From an uncultured Maribacter sp. (GTDB taxonomy: Bacteria; Bacteroidota; Bacteroidia; Flavobacteriales; Flavobacteriaceae), in assembly GCF_947500405.1 (NCBI RefSeq), contig NZ_CANMRY010000001.1, positions 62,001 through 126,000 on the forward strand: a stretch of 64,000 nt of DNA, read 5' to 3'. A program made the position numbers and the translations under genes. The notes beneath the pieces were generated by a model that was given only the letters and a program-made list of their open reading frames with translations, ran no database searches and was not told the DNA's origin. This document shows, piece by piece, positions 8,028 to 17,138 of this stretch; position 1 is the stretch's first letter; every line of letters begins with the position of its first letter.

Positions 8028-8936
8028 TTGAAACAAGTTACTATTAATAATAGTTTTATCACATTAATTGTATTAGACTATGGCGCAGTTATACAAAAAA
8101 TATTGGTAAAAGATAAAAACGGGGTATCTACAAATGTTGTTGTTGGCTATGATTATCCCAATAAATACTTAAAAGACGAGTTTTTTCTTGGAGCTTGCAT
8201 TGGCAGATATGCCGGAAGAATTTCTAATGGAGGGTTTGAGCTAGATAGAGAACAATTTCATTTACATTCTAATAATGGCGTACACTTACATGGAGGTAAA
8301 AATAGTTTTAGTAAACAGTATTGGAAAATTATTGAAGTTAATTATAAAGAAGACCCATTTGTTAAACTACAATACCATAGTAAACATTTAGAAGAAGGGT
8401 ACCCAGGAAACCTAACAGCCACAGTAACTTATAAACTGGTAGATAATGCTTTACATGTTATTCATGAAGCAACTACAGACCGTACAACGGTAGTAAACTT
8501 AACAAATCATTCTTATTTTAGATTAGATGATGAAACGTTTATTGATGATTATAAGCTACAACTTAATTGTCCTGAAATGTTAGAAACAACAGAGCAGTTA
8601 ATTCCAACGGGAGTATCTAAATCTGTTAGAGGAAGTGAGTATGACTTTGTTAAACAACGTAGAATTGGCAGCACAAGATTAGATACTCCTTTTGCGATAG
8701 ATTTAAGTAATGATAAAGCTGCAGAGGTAAGCTCTAAAAAAACAGGAATTGGAATGAAAGTTTACACCAACCAACCAGCAGTTGTAGTGTATACACCAGA
8801 TGGGTTTCCTGCTATTTGTTTTGAAACTCAAAACTATCCTGACGCACCAAACAAGAAACATTTTCCTAGTAGTGTTTTAAAACCGGGAGAAAAGTACCAT
8901 AACATTGCGATTTTTAAGTTTGATTTAGTACTTTAG
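8028..8936 (+). CDS. galM: Aldose 1-epimerase (mutarotase)
   Basis: Interconverts alpha and beta anomers of hexoses such as glucose and galactose. Signatures are CIGRYAGRISNG (about 57-68), GVHLHGG (84-90, active-site His), NLTNHSYF with the catalytic His161, and FETQNYPDAPN (Glu base) near 262-272. Length 302 is slightly short for the family. The start is TTG at 8028: a stop codon lies in frame at 8013 and no ATG lies between, and the family homology begins at once. There is no signal peptide, so it is cytoplasmic. DUF2911 follows 20 nt later. Confidence 0.92.
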   Translation: MKQVTINNSFITLIVLDYGAVIQKILVKDKNGVSTNVVVGYDYPNKYLKDEFFLGACIGRYAGRISNGGFELDREQFHLHSNNGVHLHGGKNSFSKQYWKIIEVNYKEDPFVKLQYHSKHLEEGYPGNLTATVTYKLVDNALHVIHEATTDRTTVVNLTNHSYFRLDDETFIDDYKLQLNCPEMLETTEQLIPTGVSKSVRGSEYDFVKQRRIGSTRLDTPFAIDLSNDKAAEVSSKKTGIGMKVYTNQPAVVVYTPDGFPAICFETQNYPDAPNKKHFPSSVLKPGEKYHNIAIFKFDLVL

Positions 8937-8956
8937 AACATCCTTAAACATTGATT

Positions 8957-9514
8957 ATGAAAAAGTTAAAATGGATTTTAATCGTATTTATTGGTATTGC
9001 ATTACTTATGAAATTTATTGCAATGCCATATATGCAAAAGCAAACAAAAAAACATAGTCCAGAACAGACTGCAAACTATCATAAAAACAATAAAGATTTA
9101 AAGGTGATATATTCTAGTCCGTCCAAAAAAGGAAGAGTATTATTTGGAGAATTAATTCCTTATAATCATGTATGGCGTACAGGTGCAAATGAGCCAACTT
9201 CTTTTATAACAGAAACAGATATTAAAATAGTAGATAAAAACTTACCTGCAGGTATATATTCTTTATGGACCATACCAAATAAAGAAAAATGGAATGTTAT
9301 TTTTAATAGTGAAGTTCCAGAATGGGGGGTTACTATCTTAAGTGGCGGAAAAGAAACTACTAGAAACCCAGAAAATGACGTGGTAAACATAACTGTCCCT
9401 ACCGAAAAGTTATCTAAAGTAACCGAAAAATTTACTATAGATTTTGATGATTCTAATGAACTTGCACTATTTCTTGCTTGGGACACTACTAGAGTAAATA
9501 TCCCTATTAATTAA
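8957..9514 (+). CDS. DUF2911 family exported protein
   Basis: 185 aa. An N-terminal hydrophobic helix (KWILIVFIGIALLMKFIA) anchors or exports the protein. The body is a DUF2911 domain (about 45-180), with the landmarks YSSPSKKGR, GELIPYNHVWRTGANEPT, LPAGIYSLWTIP and VPEWGV. This family is common in Bacteroidota and its function is unknown. The frame could start at TTG 8951, two codons earlier, but ATG 8957 is the more likely start. It lies 20 nt after the aldose epimerase and is probably co-transcribed. Confidence 0.85.
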   Translation: MKKLKWILIVFIGIALLMKFIAMPYMQKQTKKHSPEQTANYHKNNKDLKVIYSSPSKKGRVLFGELIPYNHVWRTGANEPTSFITETDIKIVDKNLPAGIYSLWTIPNKEKWNVIFNSEVPEWGVTILSGGKETTRNPENDVVNITVPTEKLSKVTEKFTIDFDDSNELALFLAWDTTRVNIPIN

Positions 9515-9563
9515 CACGAAATTTTCATTACAAAATTGTTAAGCTCACTTGCAATAAAAAACA

Positions 9564-9571
9564 TAACTTTG
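9564..9571 (+). promoter_or_regulatory. Bacteroidota -7 box TAACTTTG
   Basis: Matches TAnnTTTG 21 nt ahead of the GT2 start, with an ATTG (9535-9538) upstream as a possible -33 element, at a slightly long spacing. Confidence 0.5.
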
Positions 9572-9592
9572 CCCCGATTTTAAATTAAATAA

Positions 9593-10552
9593 ATGGAGCC
9601 TGTTACTACTTCTTTATTATCTATTGTTGTTCCCTTATATAATGAGGAGGACAATGTTGTTTTATTAACACAAAAAATACATGAAAGCTTGGTTGGTTAT
9701 ACCTACCAGATTATTTATGTAGATGATTTTTCTACGGATAAAACAAGAAAGATTGTAAAAGACATGCAGGATGACACAGTTCATTTTATAGAATTAAAAA
9801 AGAATTATGGTCAAAGTTTAGCTCTTGCTGCTGGTTTAGATTACGCAGAAGGAGAATATATTATTACTATGGATGGCGATTTACAAAACGATCCTAGCGA
9901 TATTCCTCAAATGTTAACCTACGCCGTTTCTGGAGAATATGACCTTATTACAGGAATTAGACAAAAAAGAAAAGATTCTCTAGTTAAAAAAATACCTTCT
10001 AAGATAGCTAATTTTCTAGTTAGGAGGGTTACAAAATTAGATATAAAAGATAATGGTTGTGCTTTAAAAGTATTTAGCAAAGATATTGCTAAGGAACTTA
10101 ATTTATATGGCGAAATGCACCGATTTATTACCTTATTAGCCTACCTAGAAGGCGCACAAATAAAACAAGTTCCAGTAAAACACCATGCCAGAAATGCCGG
10201 AGTTTCTAAATATGGCTTAGAACGTGTTTTTAAGGTGGTTGCAGATATGGCTTTACTTCTTTTTATACGTAAGTATTTCCAAAGACCTATTCATCTATTT
10301 GGCATTATAGGTGCTCTTTTAATATTTGCTGGGTTAGGAATTAACGCCTATTTACTTATAGTAAAATTTGGCCTTGGAGAAGATATTGGCAGTAGACCAT
10401 TACTAACAGCTGGTATGATGTTTATTTTTGCTGGTATACAATTATTTACTATTGGTATTGTTATGGAACTTCTTATTCGTACCTATTACGAATCTCAAAA
10501 CAAACGTCCTTATAGAATTAAAAAAATATTTGTAGGTGACAAAGCCTCCTAA
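9593..10552 (+). CDS. GT2 polyprenyl-phosphate glycosyltransferase (GtrB/ArnC type)
   Basis: 319 aa. An N-terminal GT-A domain (about 8-225) with VVPLYNEEDN, YVDDFSTDKT and MDGDLQNDP (DxD-like metal motif), then two C-terminal transmembrane helices (about 235-258 and 272-295), the architecture of DPM1/GtrB/ArnC enzymes that load a sugar onto undecaprenyl phosphate. The next gene, a flippase-like membrane protein, overlaps it by 17 nt. Together they look like a unit making and translocating a lipid-linked sugar; the GT39 enzyme encoded convergently could be the user of that donor. Confidence 0.9.
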   Translation: MEPVTTSLLSIVVPLYNEEDNVVLLTQKIHESLVGYTYQIIYVDDFSTDKTRKIVKDMQDDTVHFIELKKNYGQSLALAAGLDYAEGEYIITMDGDLQNDPSDIPQMLTYAVSGEYDLITGIRQKRKDSLVKKIPSKIANFLVRRVTKLDIKDNGCALKVFSKDIAKELNLYGEMHRFITLLAYLEGAQIKQVPVKHHARNAGVSKYGLERVFKVVADMALLLFIRKYFQRPIHLFGIIGALLIFAGLGINAYLLIVKFGLGEDIGSRPLLTAGMMFIFAGIQLFTIGIVMELLIRTYYESQNKRPYRIKKIFVGDKAS

Positions 10553-11408
10553 ACACTTACTTACAGCACTTAAAATTATTATTAGTGCCATTCTAATCTA
10601 TTTTATTTTTACCAAAATAGACAGTAAAGAAATAGGTACTGTATTAAAGCAAGCTAACCTCGTTTATGTTGCTGTTGCTATACTCTTATTTGTTTTATCT
10701 AAAGTAACTGCATCTATTAGACTTAACCTTTATTTTCATCAATTAAATATAAATTTATCTGAAAAAAGCAACCTAAAGCTCTATCTACTAGGTATGTTTT
10801 ATAATTTGTTTTTACCAGGAGGTATTGGCGGTGATGCATACAAAGGATATGTAATTAAAAAGAAGTTTAATGTTGTAACAAAAAAAGTAATTTCCGTCTT
10901 AGTATTAGACCGTTTAAGTGGTTTATTGCTTTTGTTTATCTACACCTGTATCTTGACTTTCTTTGTACAAATAGATTGGCTTCAAAATTTTAAAATACTA
11001 TTTATTCTAGGTATATTTTTAAGTGTTATTACATTTTGGTTCCTGAATAAAAAGTTCTTTAGTTATACTTTACCAATTTTCTGGATCTCTTTTATTTTTT
11101 CTGCATTGGTACAAATAGCGCAACTGGCAAGTATTTTTCTTTTATTAAAAGCTTTAGGTATTAATACCAATATTTTAGGTTATTTATTAATTTTCCTTAT
11201 CTCTTCTATAGTATCTGTTATTCCACTTACTATTGGTGGGATTGGAAGTAGAGAGGTTACTTTTTTTTACGGCGCAACTCTTTTAAATTTAAACGAAACT
11301 GTATCTATAAGTGTAAGTATGCTCTTTTTTTTAGTAACAGCTTTTGTTTCTCTTTTTGGTATTTTTTATCATATTAAAAAACCCACTCTAGAACTAAAAA
11401 AGAATTAG
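10536..11408 (+). CDS. Flippase-like / lysylphosphatidylglycerol synthase TM-region protein
   Basis: 290 aa integral membrane protein with about eight helices, of the LPG_synthase_TM / AglD-like family (UPF0104). Markers are GMFYNLFLPGGIGGDAYKGY (about 86-105), LDRLSGLLLL and IPLTIGGIGSREV (about 225-237). It starts with GTG at 10536 inside the end of the GT2 gene (17-nt overlap). The family includes proteins proposed to help flip lipid-linked sugars; here the pairing with a GtrB-type GT supports that, but direct function is not proven. Its stop codon overlaps that of the convergent GT39 gene. Confidence 0.85.
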   Translation: MTKPPKHLLTALKIIISAILIYFIFTKIDSKEIGTVLKQANLVYVAVAILLFVLSKVTASIRLNLYFHQLNINLSEKSNLKLYLLGMFYNLFLPGGIGGDAYKGYVIKKKFNVVTKKVISVLVLDRLSGLLLLFIYTCILTFFVQIDWLQNFKILFILGIFLSVITFWFLNKKFFSYTLPIFWISFIFSALVQIAQLASIFLLLKALGINTNILGYLLIFLISSIVSVIPLTIGGIGSREVTFFYGATLLNLNETVSISVSMLFFLVTAFVSLFGIFYHIKKPTLELKKN

Positions 11409-13063
11409 TCTACATGAATTAAGTGCATTTTATTAAGCACTTTTTTACGTGTTGTAGGGTTTAAAAATTTAGCTTGTAGCCTAGTTATTCTAAATTGCTT
11501 TACTGTTAATTGCTTGTTCCAATCTAAGCCAGATTCTTTAATTTGCACCAAATCAGCATCAGTACAATATACCCAAATATTATTCTTGTTTTTTAATTTT
11601 TCAATTGTAATTATGTTTACAGGGTTTTGATTATAAAAATCTAAAGACCAAGAAAATTTAGAAGATATTTTGTAAATATTATCTACAGAAATATTATGCT
11701 CTTCTATTTTTTGAGCCATAGAAGAACCTCCCTGATATTCTAATAGATTTGGATAAAAATGGGTATTTAACACAAAATTTAAAAGTATAGCACTACCAAC
11801 TGCAATACTAATTATTCTATAATAGTATGCCTCTCTTTTTAAACAATAGTACAAAATAATGCCAGCTACTATTAATAATCCAATACACACATAAATTGGT
11901 TTATCCTTAAAAACAAAAAAGCAAAATAGACTAGATGCTATAAAAACAATTCCCAATATAAAATACTGTACCCCTAAAATTATTTTTATAGTCTTTGCGT
12001 TTTTTACTTCATATAAGTGTATCAAATACGAAGCAGTAAGAACAGCAAATAAAGGCATGGTTACGTTTAAATAATGTGGTAGTTTAAATTGCGCAAAACT
12101 TATAATTAAAAAAATTATTGTAATTCCTCCTAAAGTTAAAAACTCTTGATTTGGTTGTCTTTTAAATTTACACTGAACAAGCTCTTTTGCCTTATTCCAA
12201 TACGCAACTAATCCTATAACTGTCCAAGGCAAAAATACCCATAAGAAAGTATGAAAAAAGAAAAAATAATCACTACTATTTTTTCCAATACCATCGCCAC
12301 TTAAACGCTCAAAGCTTTGCTCCCAAAAAATAAAAAAGATACCACTTCTATGGTCTTTACCTCGGATTACTTTTTCTGGATGCAAATCAAACTGATGGTA
12401 ATAAGCATACAACATTGGTGCTATACATATACCAAAAACAACTAAAGCTATAAGCACTCTCCAGTTTAAAAATGCCATGAAATTTCTAGAATATGCCATA
12501 TGACATACTAAAGGCAAACCTAAAACTAAAATAGCTATTTGCCCCTTAGTAGAAAAAGCAATTGCAGCTCCAAAAGCTCCCAGAAATATTGCCAAAATAG
12601 ATTTTGTTTCTATATACTCTGCTAGTTTCCAAATAGCAAAAATGGTAAATCCTGTTAAAACAGCATCTGTCCTGACATCTATATTAGACAAAAATATTGT
12701 CTGCGCAGTCATAAAAATTAATGCTGCTAATTTTCCAGTAGATTTGTTATACAATAAGTTTCCTAGGCCATAACAACTGTATGCTCCCAGTAAAGATGCT
12801 AATATTCCGGGAATTCTATATGCCCAATCATGTAGTCCAAATATCTTAAAAGACAATGCAGCCAACCAGTAATGCATATGAGGTTTATCTAAATACTCAT
12901 TAGGTCCTTTAAATAAATTAAAAAAGTCATTTTCTTGCACCATTCGCATTGCCATTACAGCAAATTGAGCAGAATCGTTCTCAAAAAGAGTTACAAACAT
13001 TCCAGTTATATACACTAGAATTATTAGGAGCATAAAAAACCAATATCTTTTGTTAGATATCAT
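11405..13063 (-). CDS. GT39 (ArnT/PMT-like) membrane glycosyltransferase
   Basis: 552 aa with about a dozen transmembrane helices. The first periplasmic loop contains FENDSAQFAVMAMRM (acidic residues typical of the ArnT/PMT catalytic loop) and FFNLFKGPNEYLDKPHMHYW, the DKP(P/H) signature. Such enzymes transfer a sugar from a polyprenyl-phosphate donor to lipid A, glycan or protein at the outer face of the inner membrane. I start it at ATG 13063, where ATGA overlaps the PAP2 stop; the frame is open 48 nt further upstream, but that would lie inside the PAP2 gene. It is the third gene of an operon with a small acidic protein and PAP2. Confidence 0.9.
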   Translation of the reverse strand: MISNKRYWFFMLLIILVYITGMFVTLFENDSAQFAVMAMRMVQENDFFNLFKGPNEYLDKPHMHYWLAALSFKIFGLHDWAYRIPGILASLLGAYSCYGLGNLLYNKSTGKLAALIFMTAQTIFLSNIDVRTDAVLTGFTIFAIWKLAEYIETKSILAIFLGAFGAAIAFSTKGQIAILVLGLPLVCHMAYSRNFMAFLNWRVLIALVVFGICIAPMLYAYYHQFDLHPEKVIRGKDHRSGIFFIFWEQSFERLSGDGIGKNSSDYFFFFHTFLWVFLPWTVIGLVAYWNKAKELVQCKFKRQPNQEFLTLGGITIIFLIISFAQFKLPHYLNVTMPLFAVLTASYLIHLYEVKNAKTIKIILGVQYFILGIVFIASSLFCFFVFKDKPIYVCIGLLIVAGIILYYCLKREAYYYRIISIAVGSAILLNFVLNTHFYPNLLEYQGGSSMAQKIEEHNISVDNIYKISSKFSWSLDFYNQNPVNIITIEKLKNKNNIWVYCTDADLVQIKESGLDWNKQLTVKQFRITRLQAKFLNPTTRKKVLNKMHLIHVD

Positions 13064-13629
13064 ATAGGAAATTTCTGAAGTGCAAATATATATAACTTTG
13101 TAAACAACCAACCTAAAAACAATCCTATACCTGTACCGGTTATTATATCTAAAGGAAAGTGAACTCCAATATACACCCTGCTATAAGCAACCATTGCTGC
13201 CCAGAATAATAGAAAAGTTCCTATATATTTATATTTAGAAGTTAAAAGGTTCGTAAAAAAAGTTGCTACCGCAAAAGAGTTAGCAGCGTGGGCAGAAAAA
13301 TAACCATATTTACCACCGCAATAACTTTTTACCAAACGCAAAAACGTATTTACCTCAGAATCATGACATGGTCGTAATCTTTGCACTCCATATTTAAAAA
13401 AATTTGCTAATTGATCTGTAACGCCAATCATAATACCAACGGTAACTAATAAAAAAAATGTTTTTTTAAGTCCTAATTGTCTGTACGACAAAAAAAGTAA
13501 AACCACATAAAGAGGGATAGAGCTAAGCTTATTGGTTACGGTTAACCAAAAGAAATCCCACGTTGGTGTTCCTAAATTATTTAGGCACAGAAAAAGGGTT
13601 TTATCTAGCTTTATAAGTTCTTCTAGCAT
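13060..13629 (-). CDS. PAP2-family membrane phosphatase
   Basis: 189 aa, about five helices. All three PAP2 motifs are present: K79-x6-R86P87, SAHAANS (112-118, with His114) and SRVYIGVHFPLD (150-161, with Arg151, His157 and Asp161). Homologues dephosphorylate undecaprenyl pyrophosphate, phosphatidylglycerol phosphate or lipid A. Translational coupling to a GT39 gene (ATGA overlap) suggests recycling of a polyprenyl carrier or lipid A remodelling. It starts 5 nt after the stop of the small acidic protein upstream. Confidence 0.92.
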   Translation of the reverse strand: MLEELIKLDKTLFLCLNNLGTPTWDFFWLTVTNKLSSIPLYVVLLFLSYRQLGLKKTFFLLVTVGIMIGVTDQLANFFKYGVQRLRPCHDSEVNTFLRLVKSYCGGKYGYFSAHAANSFAVATFFTNLLTSKYKYIGTFLLFWAAMVAYSRVYIGVHFPLDIITGTGIGLFLGWLFTKLYIFALQKFPI

Positions 13630-13634
13630 AGTAG

Positions 13635-13862
13635 TTATTGTTCGTACCTAGAAACTTCTCTGTCATAAAAAGCAGATGCTTCTTCTATTAAAGACTCCGC
13701 TTCTGCTTCTAATTCTTTTTGGTCTTCTTTAGAAAAATCTTCTAACCATTCTACCTCATCATCCTCTAAATTAATAATGAATCTTGGGTACTCTGTATGC
13801 ACAACAAAAATTGCTGTTGGATAATCTGTATTATCTCCTAATAAAAATTTTGGAAATTCCAT
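13635..13862 (-). CDS. Small acidic protein of unknown function
   Basis: 75 aa, no signal or membrane helix, very rich in Glu and Asp (about one third of residues), with a predicted beta-rich first half (FLLGDNTDYPTAIFVVHTEYPRFIINL) and a helical, Glu/Ala-rich second half. I recognise no domain. Position 5 nt before the PAP2 gene and the intact frame argue that it is real and co-transcribed with PAP2 and GT39. Confidence 0.75.
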   Translation of the reverse strand: MEFPKFLLGDNTDYPTAIFVVHTEYPRFIINLEDDEVEWLEDFSKEDQKELEAEAESLIEEASAFYDREVSRYEQ

Positions 13863-13892
13863 GGTAACTATTTTATAATAATTAATTATATA

Positions 13893-15269
13893 CTAAGCCT
13901 TTGAAGAGCTTATTAATTTTTTTGTTAAATAATTAAACCGAATATACAACATAATGCCAGAAGCGGTTAAACCTGTAAGTAAGCCAATCCATATACCAGT
14001 ACTCTTAAAATTTGTATATAATCCTAAATAAAATGAAATTGGGAAACCTATAACCCAATAGGCTATAAAAGTAATTAGGGTTGGGATTTTCACATCTTGC
14101 AAACCTCTTAATGCTCCTAAAACTACAACTTGTACTCCGTCTGATATTTGAAAAAAAGCGGCAACTAATAAAAGTTTTGCTGCAAGGGTAATTACTATTG
14201 TATTATCTGCTAAATTAATAGCATCATCTAAATCTAAATATAAAGTTGGAAACCAATTTCTACATACCAAAAACAGAATAGCAAATACTATTTCTAACAA
14301 TAGTGTTAGAAAAAATATAGATTGCCCTATTCTTCTTAATTCTTTAAAATTTTGTAATCCTTTTTGGTTCCCCACGCGTATCATAGCTGCCACGCCTAAC
14401 CCCATACCAAACATAAATGTCATACTACTTAAGTTTAGTGCTATTTGGTTGGCTGCTTGCGCATTTTTACCTAAAACACCACTTAACCATATTGCGGCTG
14501 TAAATATTGCAACTTCAAAAAACATTTGTAATGCAGAAGGAAAGCCAAGCGAAATCATTTTTTTTATAACTTTCTTTTCTATTACTCTAAAATTAAAGTT
14601 TGTAACATATCCTCTAAACTTCTCTTTACTTTTTAGTAAAAACCATATATAAACAATCATAATGACTCTAGAAACCAATGTTCCTATTGCAGCACCAACT
14701 ATTCCCATTTTAGGAAAACCAAAAGTTCCAAAAATAAGAAGATAATTAAGAATAATATTAATAACATTCCCTATTATGGTTGCGTACATTGGGTATTTTG
14801 TTTGCGACAAACCATCGGAAAATTGTTTAAACGCTTGAAAAATAACCAACGGAATTAAAGAAAAAGCAACCAGGTTTAAATAAGGCATAGCAAGTGCTAC
14901 TACCTCATTAGATTGTTTCATAGAGTACATTAAAGGCTTTGCTAAAAAGACTGCGCCAAACAAAATTATTCCTAAAATTGTACATAAGAACAGCCCGTGC
15001 TTGAGCGCACTTTTAGCATCTTTCTTGGCTCCTGCCCCATCTGCTTCGGCAACAAGTGGAGTAATTGCCGTAGAAAAACCAATTCCAAGAGACATTGCTA
15101 TAAAGACAAAACTATTTCCCAAAGAAACTGCTGCTAACTCTGCTGTTCCTAATTGCCCAACCATAATATTATCTGCCAACTGCACAAATGTATGGCCCAA
15201 CATACCCATAATTACAGGTACAGAGAGCTTTATGTTATAACGAAACTCTTTTGTGTATTGCTTAAACAA
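13893..15269 (-). CDS. MATE family multidrug/Na+ antiporter (NorM-like)
   Basis: 458 aa with 12 predicted helices. The two six-helix halves each open with the family signature: MLGHTFVQLADNIMVGQLG (about 23-41) and GFPSALQMFFEVAIF (about 242-256). Also GFSTAITPLVAEADGA and LGVAAMIRVGNQKG, matching the MATE VAxRVGN-type element. The likely role is efflux of cationic drugs or metabolites coupled to Na+ or H+. It is a single gene with its own TAnnTTTG box upstream. Confidence 0.93.
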   Translation of the reverse strand: MFKQYTKEFRYNIKLSVPVIMGMLGHTFVQLADNIMVGQLGTAELAAVSLGNSFVFIAMSLGIGFSTAITPLVAEADGAGAKKDAKSALKHGLFLCTILGIILFGAVFLAKPLMYSMKQSNEVVALAMPYLNLVAFSLIPLVIFQAFKQFSDGLSQTKYPMYATIIGNVINIILNYLLIFGTFGFPKMGIVGAAIGTLVSRVIMIVYIWFLLKSKEKFRGYVTNFNFRVIEKKVIKKMISLGFPSALQMFFEVAIFTAAIWLSGVLGKNAQAANQIALNLSSMTFMFGMGLGVAAMIRVGNQKGLQNFKELRRIGQSIFFLTLLLEIVFAILFLVCRNWFPTLYLDLDDAINLADNTIVITLAAKLLLVAAFFQISDGVQVVVLGALRGLQDVKIPTLITFIAYWVIGFPISFYLGLYTNFKSTGIWIGLLTGLTASGIMLYIRFNYLTKKLISSSKA

Positions 15270-15291
15270 AACGTAATGGATTATTAATGAG

Positions 15292-15299
15292 CAAAGATA
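15292..15299 (-). promoter_or_regulatory. Bacteroidota -7 box TATCTTTG (MATE gene)
   Basis: On the minus strand TATCTTTG matches TAnnTTTG, 22 nt before the MATE start codon. Confidence 0.5.
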
Positions 15300-15335
15300 A
15301 GATTTAGGAAAGGGAAAACTTATTAAAAAAAGAAA

Positions 15336-16109
15336 TTACAAACCTTTTGCTTCTTCCCAATACACATCCATTTCGGCAAGTGTCATATCTTCTAGAGCTT
15401 TACCTAATTCCTTCGCTTTTTTCTCTAAATATTGAAAACGACCAATAAATTTTTTGTTGGTCCTTTCTAAGGCATTTTCTGGGTTTACTTTTAAAAATCT
15501 AGCGTAATTAATCATCGAAAATAAAACATCGCCAAACTCTGCTTCTATCTTATCAGTATTTCCTGCATCTATTTCTACTTGTAACTCTGCTAATTCTTCT
15601 TGCACTTTCATAAATACTTGTCGGGGCTCTTCCCAATCAAAACCTACACCTTTTACTTTATCTTGTATTCTACTTGCTTTTACTAACGCAGGTAAACTCC
15701 TAGGAACTCCTTCTAAAACACTTTTCTTCCCTTCTTTTAGTTTTAGCTGCTCCCAATTACGTTTTACATCTTCTTCATTTTCCACTTTTACGTCGCCATA
15801 AATATGTGGATGTCTATGAATTAATTTTTCACAAATTTCATTAGCCACATCTGCTATATCAAAAGTATTTGTCTCGGATCCAATCTTTGCATAAAAAACA
15901 ATATGCAGCAGTAAATCTCCAAGCTCTTTTTTTACTTCCTCTAAATCATTATCCAGAATAGCATCACCCAACTCATAAGTCTCCTCTATAGTAAGGTGTC
16001 TTAAGGTCTCCATGGTCTGTTTTTTATCCCAAGGACATTGTTCTCTTAGCTCATTCATTATAGTTAATAAACGGTCTATAGCTTTTAACTGAGTTTCTCT
16101 ACTGTTCAT
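15336..16109 (-). CDS. mazG: Nucleoside triphosphate pyrophosphohydrolase MazG
   Basis: 257 aa, the full two-domain MazG length. The N-terminal domain holds CPWDKKQT (25-32), EETYE (42-46) and ELGD (62-65), the metal-binding EExxE...ExxD motif. The second domain repeats a related pattern, with EELAELQVEID near 170 and EFGDVLFSMINYAR near 190. It hydrolyses (d)NTPs to monophosphates and limits aberrant nucleotides and stringent-response signalling. In related genomes mazG usually follows DUF5606 in a ruvX-def-DUF5606-mazG order (recalled, not checked); here four genes separate them. Confidence 0.95.
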   Translation of the reverse strand: MNSRETQLKAIDRLLTIMNELREQCPWDKKQTMETLRHLTIEETYELGDAILDNDLEEVKKELGDLLLHIVFYAKIGSETNTFDIADVANEICEKLIHRHPHIYGDVKVENEEDVKRNWEQLKLKEGKKSVLEGVPRSLPALVKASRIQDKVKGVGFDWEEPRQVFMKVQEELAELQVEIDAGNTDKIEAEFGDVLFSMINYARFLKVNPENALERTNKKFIGRFQYLEKKAKELGKALEDMTLAEMDVYWEEAKGL

Positions 16110-16187
16110 AAAAAAAGTTTGCGCTAAGTTACAAAGTAGTACTCTTTTGCGGTGTCAAAAAAAACATCTAATTTTCATAAAAAAATC

Positions 16188-17084
16188 ATGCTAAAAAAAG
16201 CAAATATCATTTTATACATTATATTATTATTCATCTCATCTTGCAAAACATCGCAAAAACTAATTGCTAAGAATGCCAAGTTACAATTAGTGTCTGATGC
16301 TTTTATGTTTACCGAAGGACCAGCAGCTAATAAAAAAGGAGATGTTTACTTTACAGACCAGCCAAACAATCGTATTCACATTTGGTACGCACAAAATAAT
16401 AGTATTAGTACTTTTATGGAAAATGCTGGTAGATCTAACGGGTTATACTTTGACAATGAAGATAATTTAATTAGTTGTGCTGATGAAAAATTTGAATTAT
16501 GGAAAATAGACACATTAAAAAATATATCTGTCCTTCTAAAAGATTATAAAAACCTAAAGCTTAATGGCCCCAATGATTTAGTTGTAACACCAAAAGGCGG
16601 TATATATTTTACCGATCCTTATTACCAAAGACCTTATTGGAAAAGAAAAAAGAAAGAAATAGAAAAAGAACAAGTTTATTATATTTCTCCAGATAATAAC
16701 ACAACCAAAGTTGTTATTAATGACTTGGTACAGCCCAACGGAATCATAGCTACTCCAGATGGCGAAAAACTTTATGTAGCAGATATAGGAGCTAAAAAAA
16801 CATATAGTTTTACTATTAAAAAAGATGGTTCTTTAGTAAACAAAACTCTCTTTGCTAATATGGGCTCTGATGGTATGACCATAGACAATCTAGGCAACAT
16901 TTACTTAACTGGTGATGGGGTTACCATATTTAATTCTAAAGGTAAAAAAATACACCACATTAAAGTGCCTCAAGATTGGACAGCGAACGTAACTTTTGGT
17001 GGACCAAAACAAGACATTCTTTTTATTACTGCTCTTCATAGTATTTATACCCTAAAAATGAATGTAAATGGTGTTAGATATTAA
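16188..17084 (+). CDS. SMP-30/gluconolactonase-like beta-propeller lipoprotein
   Basis: 298 aa. A lipoprotein signal with lipobox ISSC (Cys19) precedes a six-bladed propeller of the SMP-30/gluconolactonase/LRE family: FTEGPAANKKGDVYFTDQPN, NGPNDLVVTPKGGIYFTDPYY, QPNGIIATPDGEKLYVADI and GSDGMTIDNLGNIYLTG carry the repeated Asn/Asp/Glu metal ligands. The family includes lactonases acting on sugar lactones. I chose ATG 16188 because it begins the signal peptide; the frame could start at GTG 16152. Divergent from mazG. Confidence 0.9.
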   Translation: MLKKANIILYIILLFISSCKTSQKLIAKNAKLQLVSDAFMFTEGPAANKKGDVYFTDQPNNRIHIWYAQNNSISTFMENAGRSNGLYFDNEDNLISCADEKFELWKIDTLKNISVLLKDYKNLKLNGPNDLVVTPKGGIYFTDPYYQRPYWKRKKKEIEKEQVYYISPDNNTTKVVINDLVQPNGIIATPDGEKLYVADIGAKKTYSFTIKKDGSLVNKTLFANMGSDGMTIDNLGNIYLTGDGVTIFNSKGKKIHHIKVPQDWTANVTFGGPKQDILFITALHSIYTLKMNVNGVRY

Positions 17085-17085
17085 A

Positions 17086-17108
17086 AAAGCCACTTTAAAA
17101 GTGGCTTT
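17086..17108. terminator. Hairpin between convergent SMP-30 and DUF2853 genes
   Basis: AAAGCCACTTT and its complement, nearly contiguous, with an A-run on one side and short T-run on the other. It lies in the 54-nt gap between convergent genes and may work both ways. Confidence 0.55.
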
Positions 17109-17138
17109 AAGCATATTAATAAACGACTGTGTACAATA

